Of a DNA stretch of 64,000 bases, positions 1 to 10,731 are shown piece by piece. Under the pieces are notes generated by a model, which was not told the DNA's origin, did not search any database, and saw only the letters and a program-made list of their open reading frames with translations. The stretch spans positions 62,001 to 126,000 of the forward strand of contig JAPJBO010000294.1 of the NCBI GenBank assembly GCA_030068145.1, written 5' to 3'. The position numbers and the translations under genes were made by a program. This stretch comes from Diplonema papillatum. Lineage: Eukaryota; Euglenozoa; Diplonemea; Diplonemida; Diplonemidae. Position 1 is the first letter of the stretch. Each line of letters begins with the position of its first letter.

Positions 1-1330
1 TGGGCACTGAAGCGTGACAGGATAGGAGATGCAACTGAAAGAAGAAACAATGCAACGAGAACCGAATTATTAAGTTGAGTGCGCAATGCCTGTGCCTGCT
101 CTTTCGCGTTCCCTTCACCGTGACAAGACAAGGAAAACACGGCGTGCATGCATGTCTTCAGCGTGGTCACGAGTGTGGATGCAGCTCGAAAATGTGACAC
201 CCAACGAGTGTCTCCCACTTCCACCAACTCGAGAGAGCGGAAAAAGAAAAAGTTATCCGCGACCTCATGCATGCGCCTGACATCCTCTTCGGCTTCTTTG
301 AATGCACGCACCTTGGCCTGTGTGTCCCCCCTTCCGCGCCGAAAGTAGACAAACACACTTTAACGAACGAGAAACAGGAAACAACCACAGGAATTTCGTC
401 TCCGGCACTCACACATGCGAGGTTGAAAAGGTGCGCCAAACACCATACCCAAATTATAAAAGGGCACATGAAGCGACGCACATGCGAACAGGCGCCCTCA
501 TACAGGCCGCTCATGGCAGCGCAGCCGTCGGTACTAACCCCCACGCAAGATGGGAACAAGTTCAGCCCCGCAAACGTCTTTTGCAATAAAAGGGCAATAT
601 TACGCCCGGTTGGAGCACACTTTATCGGACGTATTTCCCAAAACACCTCCTCCGGGGTGTGGTCCTCGGTCAGCAATTTGACGAAAAAGCCGAAATTGGC
701 GTTTTTCGCGCGGTCCTGGGACTCGTCGGTCATGAGGGACAAAAAGCTGCTTCCCTTGACCTTACGCAACACGCGCTCTTTCGAGAGGGCGAAAAGGCTG
801 CGTAACAGTATGTTGCGTGTCGTAGCCGATGTCAGAGTATCCCGGTGCCTCATGGATTGGCGGATTGGCTCGCAGCTTTGAGCTTCATGTTCAGCGAGAG
901 AGGAGAAGTCGTCGAGAGAACGATGACACGATGAACGAAGTGCTGAGTATTCATAATTCTATCAACAACGCCTGTTATGTCATTGACAGGATCACCGTCG
1001 GCACTTTTCTTCCCTCCGATTTCCGCTCTCATGTTCTCCATGAACCGCTGCCAACACTCCTTGTGACCAGTCACGCTCTCATGCGCCTTCATCGTTTGCC
1101 CAAGGCGGTCTCGCCGTGCATTCCAAACGAGAGCCTCATGGACAAGAGAGCCTCTGTTCCCCTTCCAATTCGCGCCGCCCCAGCAGCACCGACACACAAC
1201 ACCTTCTGGAACGACCTGGAGCCAGGGCTTGCTCCGTAGCTTCTCCATGAAGTCCGTCGTATCGTGCTCGTCAGGGACGAGGCTAGCTTCGAACGACGTC
1301 GGAAACCACTCCTCGCTCGGATCTGGGGCA
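1..1330 (-). pseudogene. hAT-family DNA transposase fragment, broken
   Basis: Read on the minus strand, this is a decayed hAT-type transposase resembling the ZNF862/TTF-zinc-finger group. The N-terminal part (about 1330 down to 850) holds a TTF-like zinc finger: a Trp, then CRCC, then the spaced histidines of HESVTGHKEC. The next block (853 down to about 340) has FLSLMTDESQD, then STDGCAAMSG, then CLAHLFNLA, which are the conserved hAT catalytic-core blocks around the first acidic residues. The classic TRWVSHFRAA block follows in a third frame (about 220-180) and stays open to base 1, so the C-terminal dimerisation region lies outside the window. At least two frame changes are visible, near 850 and near 335-345 (a G run), so it is not functional. 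No terminal inverted repeat is visible. The family call rests on motif order seen in the sequence and is fairly secure; autonomous function is excluded. Confidence 0.82.
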
Positions 1331-1433
1331 CTGGAGCGTCGTGTCCATACTTTCCTTTCACGTAGGAAGCGACTTCGCTGCGAAGGAGATGGGGAAAGGG
1401 AGGGGCGCCCATGAAAGCTGCTCGACTGAAGAA

Positions 1434-3534
1434 TTGGTAGTCAACGTCCAATTTCCGATCCCAAATTTAATTAGAATTGGTAGTCAACGTCCAATTTCGG
1501 ATTCTGAATTCAATTAGAATTGGTAGTCAACATCCAATTTCCGATCTCAAATTTAATTAGAATTGGTAGTCAACGTCTAATTTCCGATCTCAAATTTAAT
1601 TAGAATTGGTAGTCAACGACAAATTTCCGATCCCAAATTTAATTAGAATAGGTAGTCAACGTCCAATTTCCGATCTCAAATTTAATTAGAATTGGTAGTC
1701 AACGTTCGATTTTGAATCCAAATTTAATAAGAATTGGTAGTCAACGTTCAATTTTGAATCCACATTTAATTAGAATTGGTAGTCAACGTTCGATTTTGAA
1801 TCCAAATTTAATTAGAATTGGTAGTCAACGTTCGATTTTGAATCCAAATTTAATTAGAATTGGTAGTCAACGTCCAATTTCCGATCTCAAATTTAATTAG
1901 AATTGGTAGTCAACGTTCGATTTTGAATCCAAATTTAATTAGAATTGGTAGTCAACGTCCAATTTCGGATTCTGAATTTAATTAGAATTGGTAGTCAACA
2001 TCCAATTTCCGATCTCAAATTTAATTAGAATTGGTAGTCAACGTCTAATTTCCGATCTCAAATTTAATTAGAATTGGTAGTCAACGTCAAATTTCCGATC
2101 CCAAATTTAATTAGAATAGGTAGTCAACGTCCAATTTCCGATCTCAAATTTAATTAGAATTGGTAGTCAACGTTCGATTTTGAATCCAAATTTAATAAGA
2201 ATTGGTAGTCAACGTTCAATTTTGAATCCAAATTTAATTAGAATTGGTAGTCAACGTTCGATTTTGAATCCAAATTTAATTAGAATTGGTAGTCAACGTT
2301 CGATTTTGAATCCAAATTTAATTAGAATTGGTAGTCAACGTCCAATTTCCGATCTCAAATTTAATTAGAATTGGTAGTCAACGTTCAATTTTGAATCCAA
2401 ATTTAATTAGAATTGGTAGTCAACGTCCAATTTCGGATTCTGAATTTAATTAGAATTGGTAGTCAACATCCAATTTCCGATCTCAAATTTAATTAGAATT
2501 GGTAGTCAACGTCTAATTTCCGATCTCAAATTTAATTAGAATTGGTAGTCAACGACAAATTTCCGACCCCAAATTTAATTAGAATAGGTAGTCAACGTCC
2601 AATTTCCGATCTCAAATTTAATTAGAATTGGTAGTCAACGTTCGATTTTGAATCCAAATTTAATTAGAATTGGTAGTCAACGTTCAATTTTGAATCCAAA
2701 TTTAATTAGAATTGGTAGTCAACGTCCAATTTCGGATCTGAATTTAATTAGAATTGGTAGTCAACGTTCAATTTTGATCTCAAATTTAATTAGAATTGGT
2801 AGTCAACGATCCAATTTCCGATCCCAAATTTAATTAGAATAGGTAGTCAACGTCCAATTTCCGATCTCAAATTTAATTAGAATTGGTAGTCAACGTTCGA
2901 TTTTGAATCCAAATTTAATTAGAATTGGTAGTCAACGTTCAATTTTGAATCCAAATTTAATTAGAATTGGTAGTCAACGTCCAATTTCCGATCCCAAATT
3001 TAATTAGAATTGGTAGTCAACGTCCAATTTCGAATCCAAATTTAATTAGAATTGGTAGTCAACGTTCAATTTTGAATCCAAATTTAATTAGAATTGGTAG
3101 TCAACGTCCAATTTCGGATTCTGAATTTAATTAGAATTGGTAGTCAACATCCAATTTCCGATCTCAAATTTAATTAGAATTGGTAGTCAACGTTCGATTT
3201 TGAATCCAAATTTAATTAGAATTGGTAGTCAACGACAAATTTCCGATCCCAAATTTAATTAGAATAGGTAGTCAACGTCCAATTTCCGATCTCAAATTTA
3301 ATTAGAATTGGTAGTCAACGTTCAATTTTGAATCCAAATTTAATTAGAATTGGTAGTCAACGTTCAATTTTGAATCCAAATTTAATTAGAATTGGTAGTC
3401 AACGTCCAATTTCCGATCTCAAATTTAATTAGAATTGGTAGTCAACGTTCGATTTTGAATCCAAATTTAATTAGAATTGGTAGTCAACGTTCAATTTCCG
3501 ATCCCAAATTTAATTAGACTTGGTAGTCAACGTC
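1434..3534. repeat. 42/43-bp satellite with 468-bp higher-order unit
   Basis: About 49 head-to-tail copies of an A+T-rich monomer beginning AATTGGTAGTCAACGTYCAA and ending AAATTTAATTAG. Monomers come in two lengths, 42 bp (TTGAATCC type) and 43 bp (TTCCGATCTC type). Their order recurs every 468 bp (compare 1712, 2180 and 2648), giving a higher-order unit of 11 monomers. Short ORFs repeating NPNLIRIGSQRSIL arise only because 42 is divisible by three; they are not genes. The first monomer abuts the hAT fragment and the last grades into GC-rich DNA. Confidence 0.95.
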
Positions 3535-3614
3535 TCGCCTCCCATCACACCCTTTGGCCCTCCGCCCCTGGCCCTCCTGCCTCCTCTTTCCCCGCCTCCG
3601 TTTTACTCTTCCTG

Positions 3615-3690
3615 CCCCCATGGCTTCGCCATGGCTTTCGCCATGACTTCGCCATGGCTTCGCCATGGCTTCGCCATGGCTTCGTCCCTC
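3615..3690. repeat. Short GC-rich tandem repeat
   Basis: Five or six imperfect copies of a 12-bp unit, CATGGCTTCGCC, lie directly after the satellite in GC-rich DNA. No gene is evident from 3535 to 3750. Confidence 0.85.
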
Positions 3691-3754
3691 ACCCCCGCTG
3701 ATCCCGGTTGGTAGTGACCCGGCCCTACCCCAACCCCCAGCCCAAAATTAAGTC

Positions 3755-3866
3755 AATTTTTTTTTTTCGCGCTCGGGGTGGCCCCGAGCCCCAGACCCAT
3801 ATATAAATCACTGATGGACGGGTGACCCGCCCATCTAGACCGGCGTATAAATCCCTGGCCATCGGC
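3755..3866 (-). repeat. Dispersed repeat M, poly(A)-tailed short element, copy 1
   Basis: Read on the minus strand, the element has CAGGGATTTATA, then TAGATGGGCGGGT with its inverted partner ACCCGTCCATC, then a run of A. Related copies lie at 22640-22750 and 23321-23400. The T run on the plus strand next to each copy suggests retroposition with a poly(A) tail, like a SINE, but no pol III A/B boxes were recognised. Confidence 0.6.
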
Positions 3867-3916
3867 CCCACGGCAGCGTTTAAAAAAGGGTGAATTTCCC
3901 TTATATCCCACCACTT

Positions 3917-4051
3917 CAAATTTTGTTCCCATATATCCCAATGGGACAACAAATTTTGTTCCCTTATATCCCAATGGGATTACCTTGGGCTGCTATTAAT
4001 ATAAGGGAACAAAATTTGTTGTTCCATTGGGATATAAGGGAACAAAATTTG
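3917..4051. mobile_element. Palindromic MITE-like element L, copy 1
   Basis: Two 51-bp arms (3917-3967 and 4001-4051) are inverted copies with two mismatches, separated by 33 bp. Each arm carries the unit TTTTGTTCCCTTATATCCCA twice. The same unit forms the hairpin at 5680-5755. There is no ORF. It is probably a non-autonomous inverted-repeat element; the mobilising family is unknown. Confidence 0.7.
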
Positions 4052-4059
4052 TGGTCATG

Positions 4060-5230
4060 GCTATTTGGGGGCCTTTAAAATTTTTCCTAAACCCCTCAAA
4101 GTGATTATTTGGGGACGTTTGGTGCCGTTGAAACAAAGAATTTCCAAATCTGAGCCTGCGACTACCTCCAAAATGAGGTTTCAATTTCTCAAATTTCACT
4201 GCTGCTTCAACCCTATGCTCCTTTTTTCAATTTCGTTCCAGGGGTCGAATTGACGATTTAGTGGCGTGCTGAGCTACGGGAACAAAACTCTTCCAATTCT
4301 GAGGCTGCCGAATGTCTGAGTTCGTGAAATGCTCCAATCGTCTTGTCTTGAGGTTGTCCCAGCAGTTTGTTAGTTTTGAATTACGATTGTTTGTCTCGGC
4401 AACAATCGTAGTTCAGGTACAACAGGGAGAGGAAGCGAAAAAGCAACTATGTCGGCCAGCGGAAGAGGAATCAACCGTCGTAACAAGACTGCTGTACGAA
4501 CCTGCAGCAGGATCTGTACCAGCAATTTCAATTATGGAAGCTGTCAGCACATGTTCAGCACTGTCCTCGGTTGCGCTGCAGCTTCTTGCATGTTCGCGTG
4601 TTTTACGTTACGGATAAATTGGCCGATTTTTTTCCATCTGCATGTCCCGTGTGCTCGTGCACCCGTATCCTTTTTTTTTTTCGGGAGGGCAAAGAGGGAA
4701 GGGAGGGGTAACATTGCATCATCCTGCGTAAAGTCATCTGCACCATGATCGACGGAATTCGCTCTCTAAGTACGGAGCCAAGTCTCGTGTATACGCGATG
4801 CGATTTCCCGAAGCCATCGAGCGCCACGGCCAGGGATATGGATACGTTTACTCGCTGATCGATGCTACGGCAGTTCCGCAAACCCACTATGCAGCCTGAG
4901 TTCAGCCCCGCGCATCTACGCTCACAAGGCAACCCATGATCACTTCGGTGTGAGGGATCAGTCCTGACCGAGCCTATTGCCTGCCGGGCGCCTGCTCCGT
5001 TGCGGTGTTTTGAAAACTTGGTAACTTTGTGCTCAGCGGTTCCTGTGATTCGTACTTTCAAACTTAATCCATGAATCATGTTCTACCTCCTGTGATTCGT
5101 GTGGACTTTTAACAACCTTGTACCTTCCTACTGCATGACAGGTTCTGCATCTGTTCATTGGGTAACTTATTTTGTTCCCGTTTTTCCCATTGAAGAAACC
5201 AAGGACCCAGAAGACCCACCCTTCCTGTTG
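4060..5230. other. No gene recognised
   Basis: ORFs of up to 158 codons exist on both strands (for example minus 4603-5079), but none has a recognisable domain, a plausible start context or composition like the host genes further right. A short poly(T) tract lies near 4670-4681. No repeat family was identified. Confidence 0.5.
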
Positions 5231-5239
5231 ATCTTGCAG

Positions 5240-5640
5240 CACCAACCGCCGGTCAGGCAGTCCAGGCTGGTCGGACTCTGGTCAGCCGGACTAGACTGGT
5301 CAGGCTGTCCAGCCTCCAGCCTGCCCCCGCTGGTCAGGCAGTCCGGGCTGGTCGACTGTCTGGTCTGGTCAGGCCGTCCAGGCTGTCTGGTGTGTCCAGG
5401 CTGGTTGGACTGTCTGGTCTGTACAGGCTGTCCAGGCTGTCTGGTCAGTCCGGCTGGTCGGACTGACTGGTCAGGCAGTCCGGGCTGGTCGGACTGACTG
5501 GTCAGGCAGTCCGGGCTGGTCGGACTGACCGGTCTGTCCAGGCTGTCCAGGCTGTCCAGGCTGTCCAGGCTGTCCAGGCTGTCCAGGCTGTCCATGTCTG
5601 GTCAGTCCGGCTGGTCGGACTGACTGGTCTGGTCAGGTTC
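5240..5640. repeat. Minisatellite of CAGGCTGTC / GGTCGGACTGACT units
   Basis: Degenerate 9-bp units (CAGGCTGTC, with a pure run at 5536-5592) are mixed with longer units built on CAGTCCGGGCTGGTCGGACTG. A minus-strand ORF rich in SLD triplets runs through it. It has no non-repetitive domain and I do not consider it a gene. Confidence 0.9.
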
Positions 5641-5650
5641 TGTGGTCAAT

Positions 5651-5780
5651 AAATTTTGTTCCCTTATATCCCAACCAACAAATTTTGTTCCCTCATATCC
5701 CAATGGGATTGCCTTGCCCAAGGCAATCCCATTGGGATATGAGGGAACAAAATTTCAAGTGTTGGGATATAAGGGAATTA
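5651..5780. mobile_element. Palindromic MITE-like element L, copy 2, with perfect 37-bp hairpin
   Basis: Positions 5680-5716 and 5719-5755 are perfect inverted copies separated by 2 bp. A further partial unit lies on each side (5651-5670 and 5761-5778). The unit TTTTGTTCCCTYATATCCCA is the one in copy 1 at 3917-4051. Perfect pairing implies recent origin or gene conversion between the arms. Confidence 0.75.
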
Positions 5781-5789
5781 CACCTTAAA

Positions 5790-6104
5790 AAAGACACAAG
5801 GTTTTGACCCTGCATGATACTCCGGGCGCGTTCATTGGCGCTGGCTGTGCCAGGATCCCCGGTCCCGCCTATTGGTAGCAGAAGCCACTCCCCACCGAAC
5901 GTGTACCACCAAACTTCGCCTCGCCAGATCCGACAAACCGGTGGGGTTGTACGCATGCAGCATGCGGTTCCGTGACGCTAGGCTGATGCGGTATCTGCAT
6001 GAGTATGCATGCGCACACGGATATGCGTGAAAATCTGCACGCGCATATTACAAATGCACACCGACGAGATTGCGAGCCTGAATCAGGCTCAAATCGGGCC
6101 AAAA
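5790..6104. other. No gene recognised
   Basis: Unique-looking DNA without a convincing ORF, RNA gene or known repeat. Confidence 0.5.
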
Positions 6105-6117
6105 CGATGGCATGTGC

Positions 6118-6425
6118 ATACTTTCTTGGCTCCTTGGATTATTGGCCCTTGGATTCTTGGCTCCTTGGATTCTTGTTATTGTTGGCTCCTTGGATTATTG
6201 GCTCCTTGGATCCTTGGATTCTTGGCTCCTTGGATCCTTGGATTATTGGCTCCTTGGATCCTTGGATTCTTGGATCCTTGGATCCTTCTCCTTGGATCCG
6301 TGGATCCTTGGATCCTTGGATTCTTGGCTCCTTGGATTCTTGGCTCCTTGGCTCCTTGGATCCTTGGATCCTTCTCCTTGGATCCGTGGATCCTTGGATC
6401 CTTGAATCCTTGAATCCTTGGCTTC
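6118..6425. repeat. Nonamer minisatellite (TCCTTGGAT)n
   Basis: Variants of a 9-bp unit, TCCTTGGAT / TTCTTGGCT, run for about 300 bp. A segment around 6280-6330 recurs near 6357-6400, so a longer period is superimposed. Three-frame ORFs on both strands follow from the period being a multiple of three. Confidence 0.92.
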
Positions 6426-6429
6426 GTCT

Positions 6430-7160
6430 GGCCGCGCGCTCCAAACTGCTGCTTCTCGGGTAGGCTGTAGTCGACTTCCATGCGGAACCAGGGACTACTC
6501 AGTAAGACACGCGGATCTGCAGATAGCTTTGTCAGGCGGCGCGCCCCAAGCTGCTGCCGTCGGGCGCAGCGGGGAAGATGGCGGGCTGTAAAATAACCAC
6601 AACCCCGCCCCTGAGTCCCGCGTAAAGAAACGGGTGGCTTCGTTGTGAAAGCCTGAGGACTTGCTCGCAGCTCCTCATTTTCACCGCAGGTGCGGGCAGT
6701 CTTCGCAGGAAAAAAAAGGGGAGAGGACCGTGTATGTCTCTTTCTTTTTGTTTTCATAAGTTCAACGAAAGCATGCAGTACATGTTGAAGCGGCAAAGAA
6801 AGAGAATGCACAGACAAACTGCATTCCGAACTGAAAAAAGGTTGATAAACTTGCTGGTGGTGAGAGGTTTGAAAGGGATAGAAAATAAGGTAGCTCCTTT
6901 CGGGTTCGATGGTCATGAAACCTCGTTGGGTGCCCCTTGTTGCTTGCTCAGCCCTTCCCAGGTGCACATTGAGCGCCTGTCATGAGGCACCCCAGTGATT
7001 GTCTTTCTTCAGGCTCGTCCTGTCGCTGTCCAGAAAATTTGAGGTTACGAAGAAATGGCTGCTTAGGAGGGTTGTGGGGAACGGTTGCTGCCCTTGTGTC
7101 TGTGTATCTTAGCTCCGTCGTGAGACCAAGTTGGTGCGCACGGGGTCCCTGCAACCTGTT
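6430..7160. other. No gene recognised
   Basis: Moderately GC-rich DNA. A minus-strand ORF enters it from the minisatellite, but the non-repetitive part shows no domain or codon bias. Nothing else is supported. Confidence 0.45.
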
Positions 7161-7163
7161 TTG

Positions 7164-7241
7164 TTCATCTAGCGGGAGTGAGGATAGTACGCTGCCATCG
7201 ATCGGTTTTTGTTCTTGACAAATTGCATTTGTTAGACACAA
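7164..7241. repeat. Dispersed repeat N, copy 1
   Basis: About 75 bp starting GCGGGAGTGAGGATAGTACG and ending ACAAATTGCATTTGTTAGAC is repeated with few changes at 8507-8583. The function is unknown. Confidence 0.8.
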
Positions 7242-7310
7242 CGAGTCCCTATTTGATAGTTCCGTCGGCGCGGGTAAACGGCGGGAGTAAATATGACTCT
7301 CTCAAGGTGC

Positions 7311-7918
7311 CAAATGCCTCGTCTTTTAATCAAAGGCGCGCATGAATGGACCAATGAGATTCCTTCTGTTCCCACCCACTATCTCGAAACAGCAGACTTG
7401 AAGCTGTCAGCGGGGAAAGAAGAGTCTGTTGAGTTTGACTCTAGTCCGACGTTGTGCAGTGACACGAGAAGGTGTAGAATTGGTCATCGAGGCTGGGTAT
7501 ATCCGGCAGCGGGTAGTAAAGACACATTCGTACGCGCTATCACTCTGGCTAGCCCAGAATGTGGCTGTTTTGTTTTCCTTCTCGTTTGTACTGCTCGGGC
7601 CTTGACAAACCGGCTTACTTCGAGGACCGGAGTCTTCTAATTAAAGACGCGCATGAATGGACCAGTGAGACTCCTTCGGTCCCTACCTACTAACCAGCGA
7701 AACAGCAGTCAAGGGAACGGACTTGAAACGGTCAGCGGGGAAAGAAGACCCTGTTGAGGTTGGACTTTAGTCTGACTTTGCGCAGTGGTGTCATTGAGGC
7801 TGGGTATAGGCAGCGGGGAGCGAAGACATATCGTATTCGCTATCACCCTGGCTAGCCCAGATTGTGGCTGTTTTGTTTTCCTTATCCTTTGTACTGCTCG
7901 GGCCTTGACAAGCCCGCC
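7311..7918. repeat. Tandem duplication of a ~310-bp segment
   Basis: The segment starting near 7314 (GTCTTTTAATCAAAGGCGCG) is repeated from about 7629. Both copies end in TGTACTGCTCGGGCCTTGAC (near 7590-7609 and 7891-7910). Copies differ by substitutions and small indels, so the duplication is not recent. A weaker match to the middle (CATTGAGGCTGGG) lies at 48483-48540. No ORF is shared between the copies. Confidence 0.85.
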
Positions 7919-8154
7919 GGAAGGAGCAAAAGCCCACAGGGGGTGAGTTTTGCGCCTTTCACCGCAGGTTCACTGCCGTTCACGAAAATGCTCGGTCCCG
8001 GGGATTTCCTTTCATGCTTCCGGCGATAATCGCACTCAGTTGCCTGTAACGGCGTTCTGTTATTTGATTGGTGCTCGATGTTCTTTTTTTTTTTTTTTCA
8101 GGTTGCCTGGGGGGGTTCTTTTTGAGTTCCCGACGATTCCGTACGGACTCGTCC

Positions 8155-8362
8155 AGATTTTCTTTTTGTGTTGCCGACAATCAACCAGGGTTGATGTACA
8201 GTCTGGTGTCGTTCGACGTTTCTTGTTTTCCTTCCTTTGGGTGGTGGTTCTGCTATCAATCCGTTCTTTTTTATCCGACGACAGCAGGTGTCATACCAGC
8301 CCGCCCGAAGGCAGTTGATTTATTAAGGCAGGTTTTCTCTGACGGAAGTTGCTTGGATTAGC
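8155..8362. repeat. Dispersed repeat A, longest copy
   Basis: Its left half (GACAATCAACCAGGGTTGAT onward) recurs at 16302-16405 and its right half (CAGCCCGCCCGAAGGCAGTT region) recurs at 26738-26826, 34093-34180 and 52320-52402. The family is scattered through intergenic DNA on the plus strand here. It holds no coding capacity. Confidence 0.8.
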
Positions 8363-8506
8363 GTTGTCGTTCCGTCTGTTGTCTTGCGACCTCTTTTTTA
8401 CGACAGCCAATGCTGTCAGCAATGCTCCGGGCTTTATAATAGTATGGCCTTCAGAGCTCTCTTTGGTTTGTGCGCATTTCCTTCAACCCTATTTTTTTCT
8501 TCAACT

Positions 8507-8583
8507 ATAACGGGAGTGAGGATAGTACGCTGCCGTCGAACGGTTTTTTGTTTATTGACAAATTGCATTTGTTCGACACAAAA
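8507..8583. repeat. Dispersed repeat N, copy 2
   Basis: Near-identical to 7164-7241 (GAGTGAGGATAGTACGCTGC shared). Confidence 0.8.
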
Positions 8584-8974
8584 AAGCGAGGTTTACCGAT
8601 TGTGCGCTGTGGATGAACTTGTGGAGAGAGGAGTGAAGGGGTGGAGGCAGGCTGTCTGACCCCCTTCCCGGGTTTCAGAGAACTGTTGGGTGTGACTGGC
8701 CACCGTCCAACCGCGTACAACATGTCCTCGGCGGGTCATAGGTCAGGCGTACAGTGTCGCAGACCTGCTGGATTATAATGTGAGAGTAGTCCCTTGAAGT
8801 CAGCTTTCACACGGCAGGAGGTATTTTCTCACCCACAAGGTGACTTCCTGCCATGGACGGTCATCCGGTAAGATGGATCCGGAACCAGGGGTCACGCTCC
8901 ACGTGCGGAACGTGTGGAACGTGTGGATTTCCACACGTAATTTTTTTTTTCGACTTTTTTCCCCCAGTAGTGGA

Positions 8975-9030
8975 AAGCCTGCTACACTTGGAGCCAAGCT
9001 TCACGTGTTCGGCAGTACTGCAGAGCCACG
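8975..9030. repeat. Dispersed repeat Q, copy 1
   Basis: GGAAAGCCTGCTACACTTGG onward matches 23485-23556. No gene is evident between 8590 and 9385, where short CACGTG-rich motifs around 8900-9030 and 9255-9355 are the only structure. Confidence 0.6.
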
Positions 9031-9384
9031 GGCCTACGGGTCAAGTGGCTACCGATTTCCCAAACTAAAGCATCAAGGCTTGGCGCACCTTGGGGCTTGG
9101 CGCTCGCGCTGAACACAAGCTCGTCGAGACGGTCAGCCACAGGGCAGAGCGGACGGGGTTGTGACACTGTGCTGCCTCCGACTCAAGCTTTGCAAGCTGT
9201 TGTTGAGCGTCACGTTCCTGGACCAGGAGCGGCCTTTTTCTTTCCTTCAACTTTTTTCCCCCACGTGTGCTTCCCCGTGTGGATCCACAGGTCCCACGTG
9301 CGGATTTTGATATACCGGTATATATTTTCCCCACATGTGCCACAGGTTGGTCCACATGCAGGGGAGTCTAGGCCAACAAGTCGC

Positions 9385-9562
9385 CAAGGCCGCACAGCCA
9401 GGTGTCGCCAAGTCCAGTAGTGAGGCTATTTTCTTTTGCCGCCGCACATACTAACATGCGTGTGACATAGGGGGAAAGGTATTTTTTCCTTCGAACCTGA
9501 AGCGCCCACACTGTGGACCACACGTATTCCCTCTGAGGCCGAAAACGGAGCGTAAGCCCTGT
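9385..9562. repeat. Dispersed repeat E, copy 1
   Basis: About 175 bp beginning CCGCACAGCCAGGTGTCGCC and ending GAAAACGGAGCGTAAGCCCT, repeated at 25386-25552 with small indels. Confidence 0.85.
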
Positions 9563-9796
9563 GACTCAAGGACAGTGTTCTTGTTCAAGGGACAGCAAGT
9601 GCCAGACACAAGCTACCTCTACCGGCGGGTGCTGCTTTTGATTCGCTTTTTCCCCGGCCAATTTTTGGAATGCTCTCTCGAGTGTCATTGCCTTGGTTCT
9701 CATTTCATGCGAGAAGGTTACGTGCCAGCAGCCCTAGAATAACCTCCTCCAACCCCCAAACGAGAAACAAGGACAGAGCACTGCCGCTCATGATGC

Positions 9797-10423
9797 ATGA
9801 TTGCTGCTAGCACGATTGCTGCTAGCACGATTGCTGCTAGCATGTTTGCTTGCTAGCACGATTGCTGCTAGCATGTTTGCTGCTAGCACGATTGCTGCTA
9901 GCATGTTTGCTGCTAGCACGATTGCTGCTAGCACGATTGCTGCTAGCACGATTGCTGCTAGCACGATTGCTGCTAGCATGATTGATGCTAGCATGATTGC
10001 TGTTAGCACGATTGCTGCTAGCATGTTTGCTGCTAGCACGATTGCTGCTAGCATGTTTGCTGCTAGCACGATTGCTGCTAGCATGTTTGCTGCTAGCACG
10101 ATTGCTGCTAGCATGTTTGCTGCTAGCACGATTGCTGCTAGCACGATTGCTGCTAGCACGATTGCTGCTAGCATGATTGATGCTAGCACGATTGCTGCTA
10201 GCATGATTGCTGTTAGCACGATTGCTGCTAGCATGATTGCTGCTAGCACGATTGCTGCTAGCACGATTGCTGCTAGCACGATTGCTGCTAGCACGATTTG
10301 CTGCTAGCGCGATTGCTGCTAGCACGATTGCTGCTAGCACGATTGCTGCTAGCGCGATTGCTGCTAGCACGATTGCTGCTAGCATGATTGATGCTAGCAT
10401 GATTGCTGCTAGCATGATTGATG
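9797..10423. repeat. 15-bp minisatellite (GATTGCTGCTAGCAC)n
   Basis: About 42 copies of GATTGCTGCTAGCAC, with ATG/ACG and TGATGC variants. Open frames on both strands (MIAAS, MLAAIV) are by-products of the 15-bp period. The right edge runs into the dispersed repeat S motif GCATCAAGTCTTCTTCGAAG, which suggests where the array arose. Confidence 0.95.
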
Positions 10424-10465
10424 CATCAAGTCTTCTTCGAAGAAGATGTTGTATAGAAAAGGAGG
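10405..10465. repeat. Dispersed repeat S, copy 1
   Basis: GATGCATCAAGTCTTCTTCG followed by AAGAAGATGTTGTATAGAAA; related copies at 34336-34395 and 44105-44150. Confidence 0.75.
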
Positions 10466-10731
10466 GGGGACGGGGGTGAAACCCGCAGCGCGCGGGGTTT
10501 CGTGACAAGGAAGAATTAATGGGGGGGGGGGGAGATGGTCCGAAATGTGTCGTTGGGATAGAGTGGCGGAGTGTGCGTGGCGCCCACGTGGCTCTTCAGA
10601 CCCAGTGTGCGGGCAAATACGGGTTTTCCACGTCACCCCTGAGGAGAGGAGATGTCGGAGGAATGTATCAACCGCGACCATTCCGAAGCAACTCTTTGGT
10701 TGTGGTAGCAATGCATGGTAGGTACAAATAA

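Noticed and set aside
1712-2833. Repeated 62-codon ORFs NPNLIRIGSQRSIL
   Set aside because: Satellite artefact in 42-bp monomers; broken by every 43-bp monomer.
6176-6967. 263-codon minus-strand ORF
   Set aside because: Its C-terminal half is the nonamer minisatellite and the remaining part has no domain or conserved motif.
9788-10508. Long ORFs on both strands rich in IAAST or LAAIV
   Set aside because: They lie wholly in the 15-bp minisatellite; all frames are open because the period is a multiple of three.
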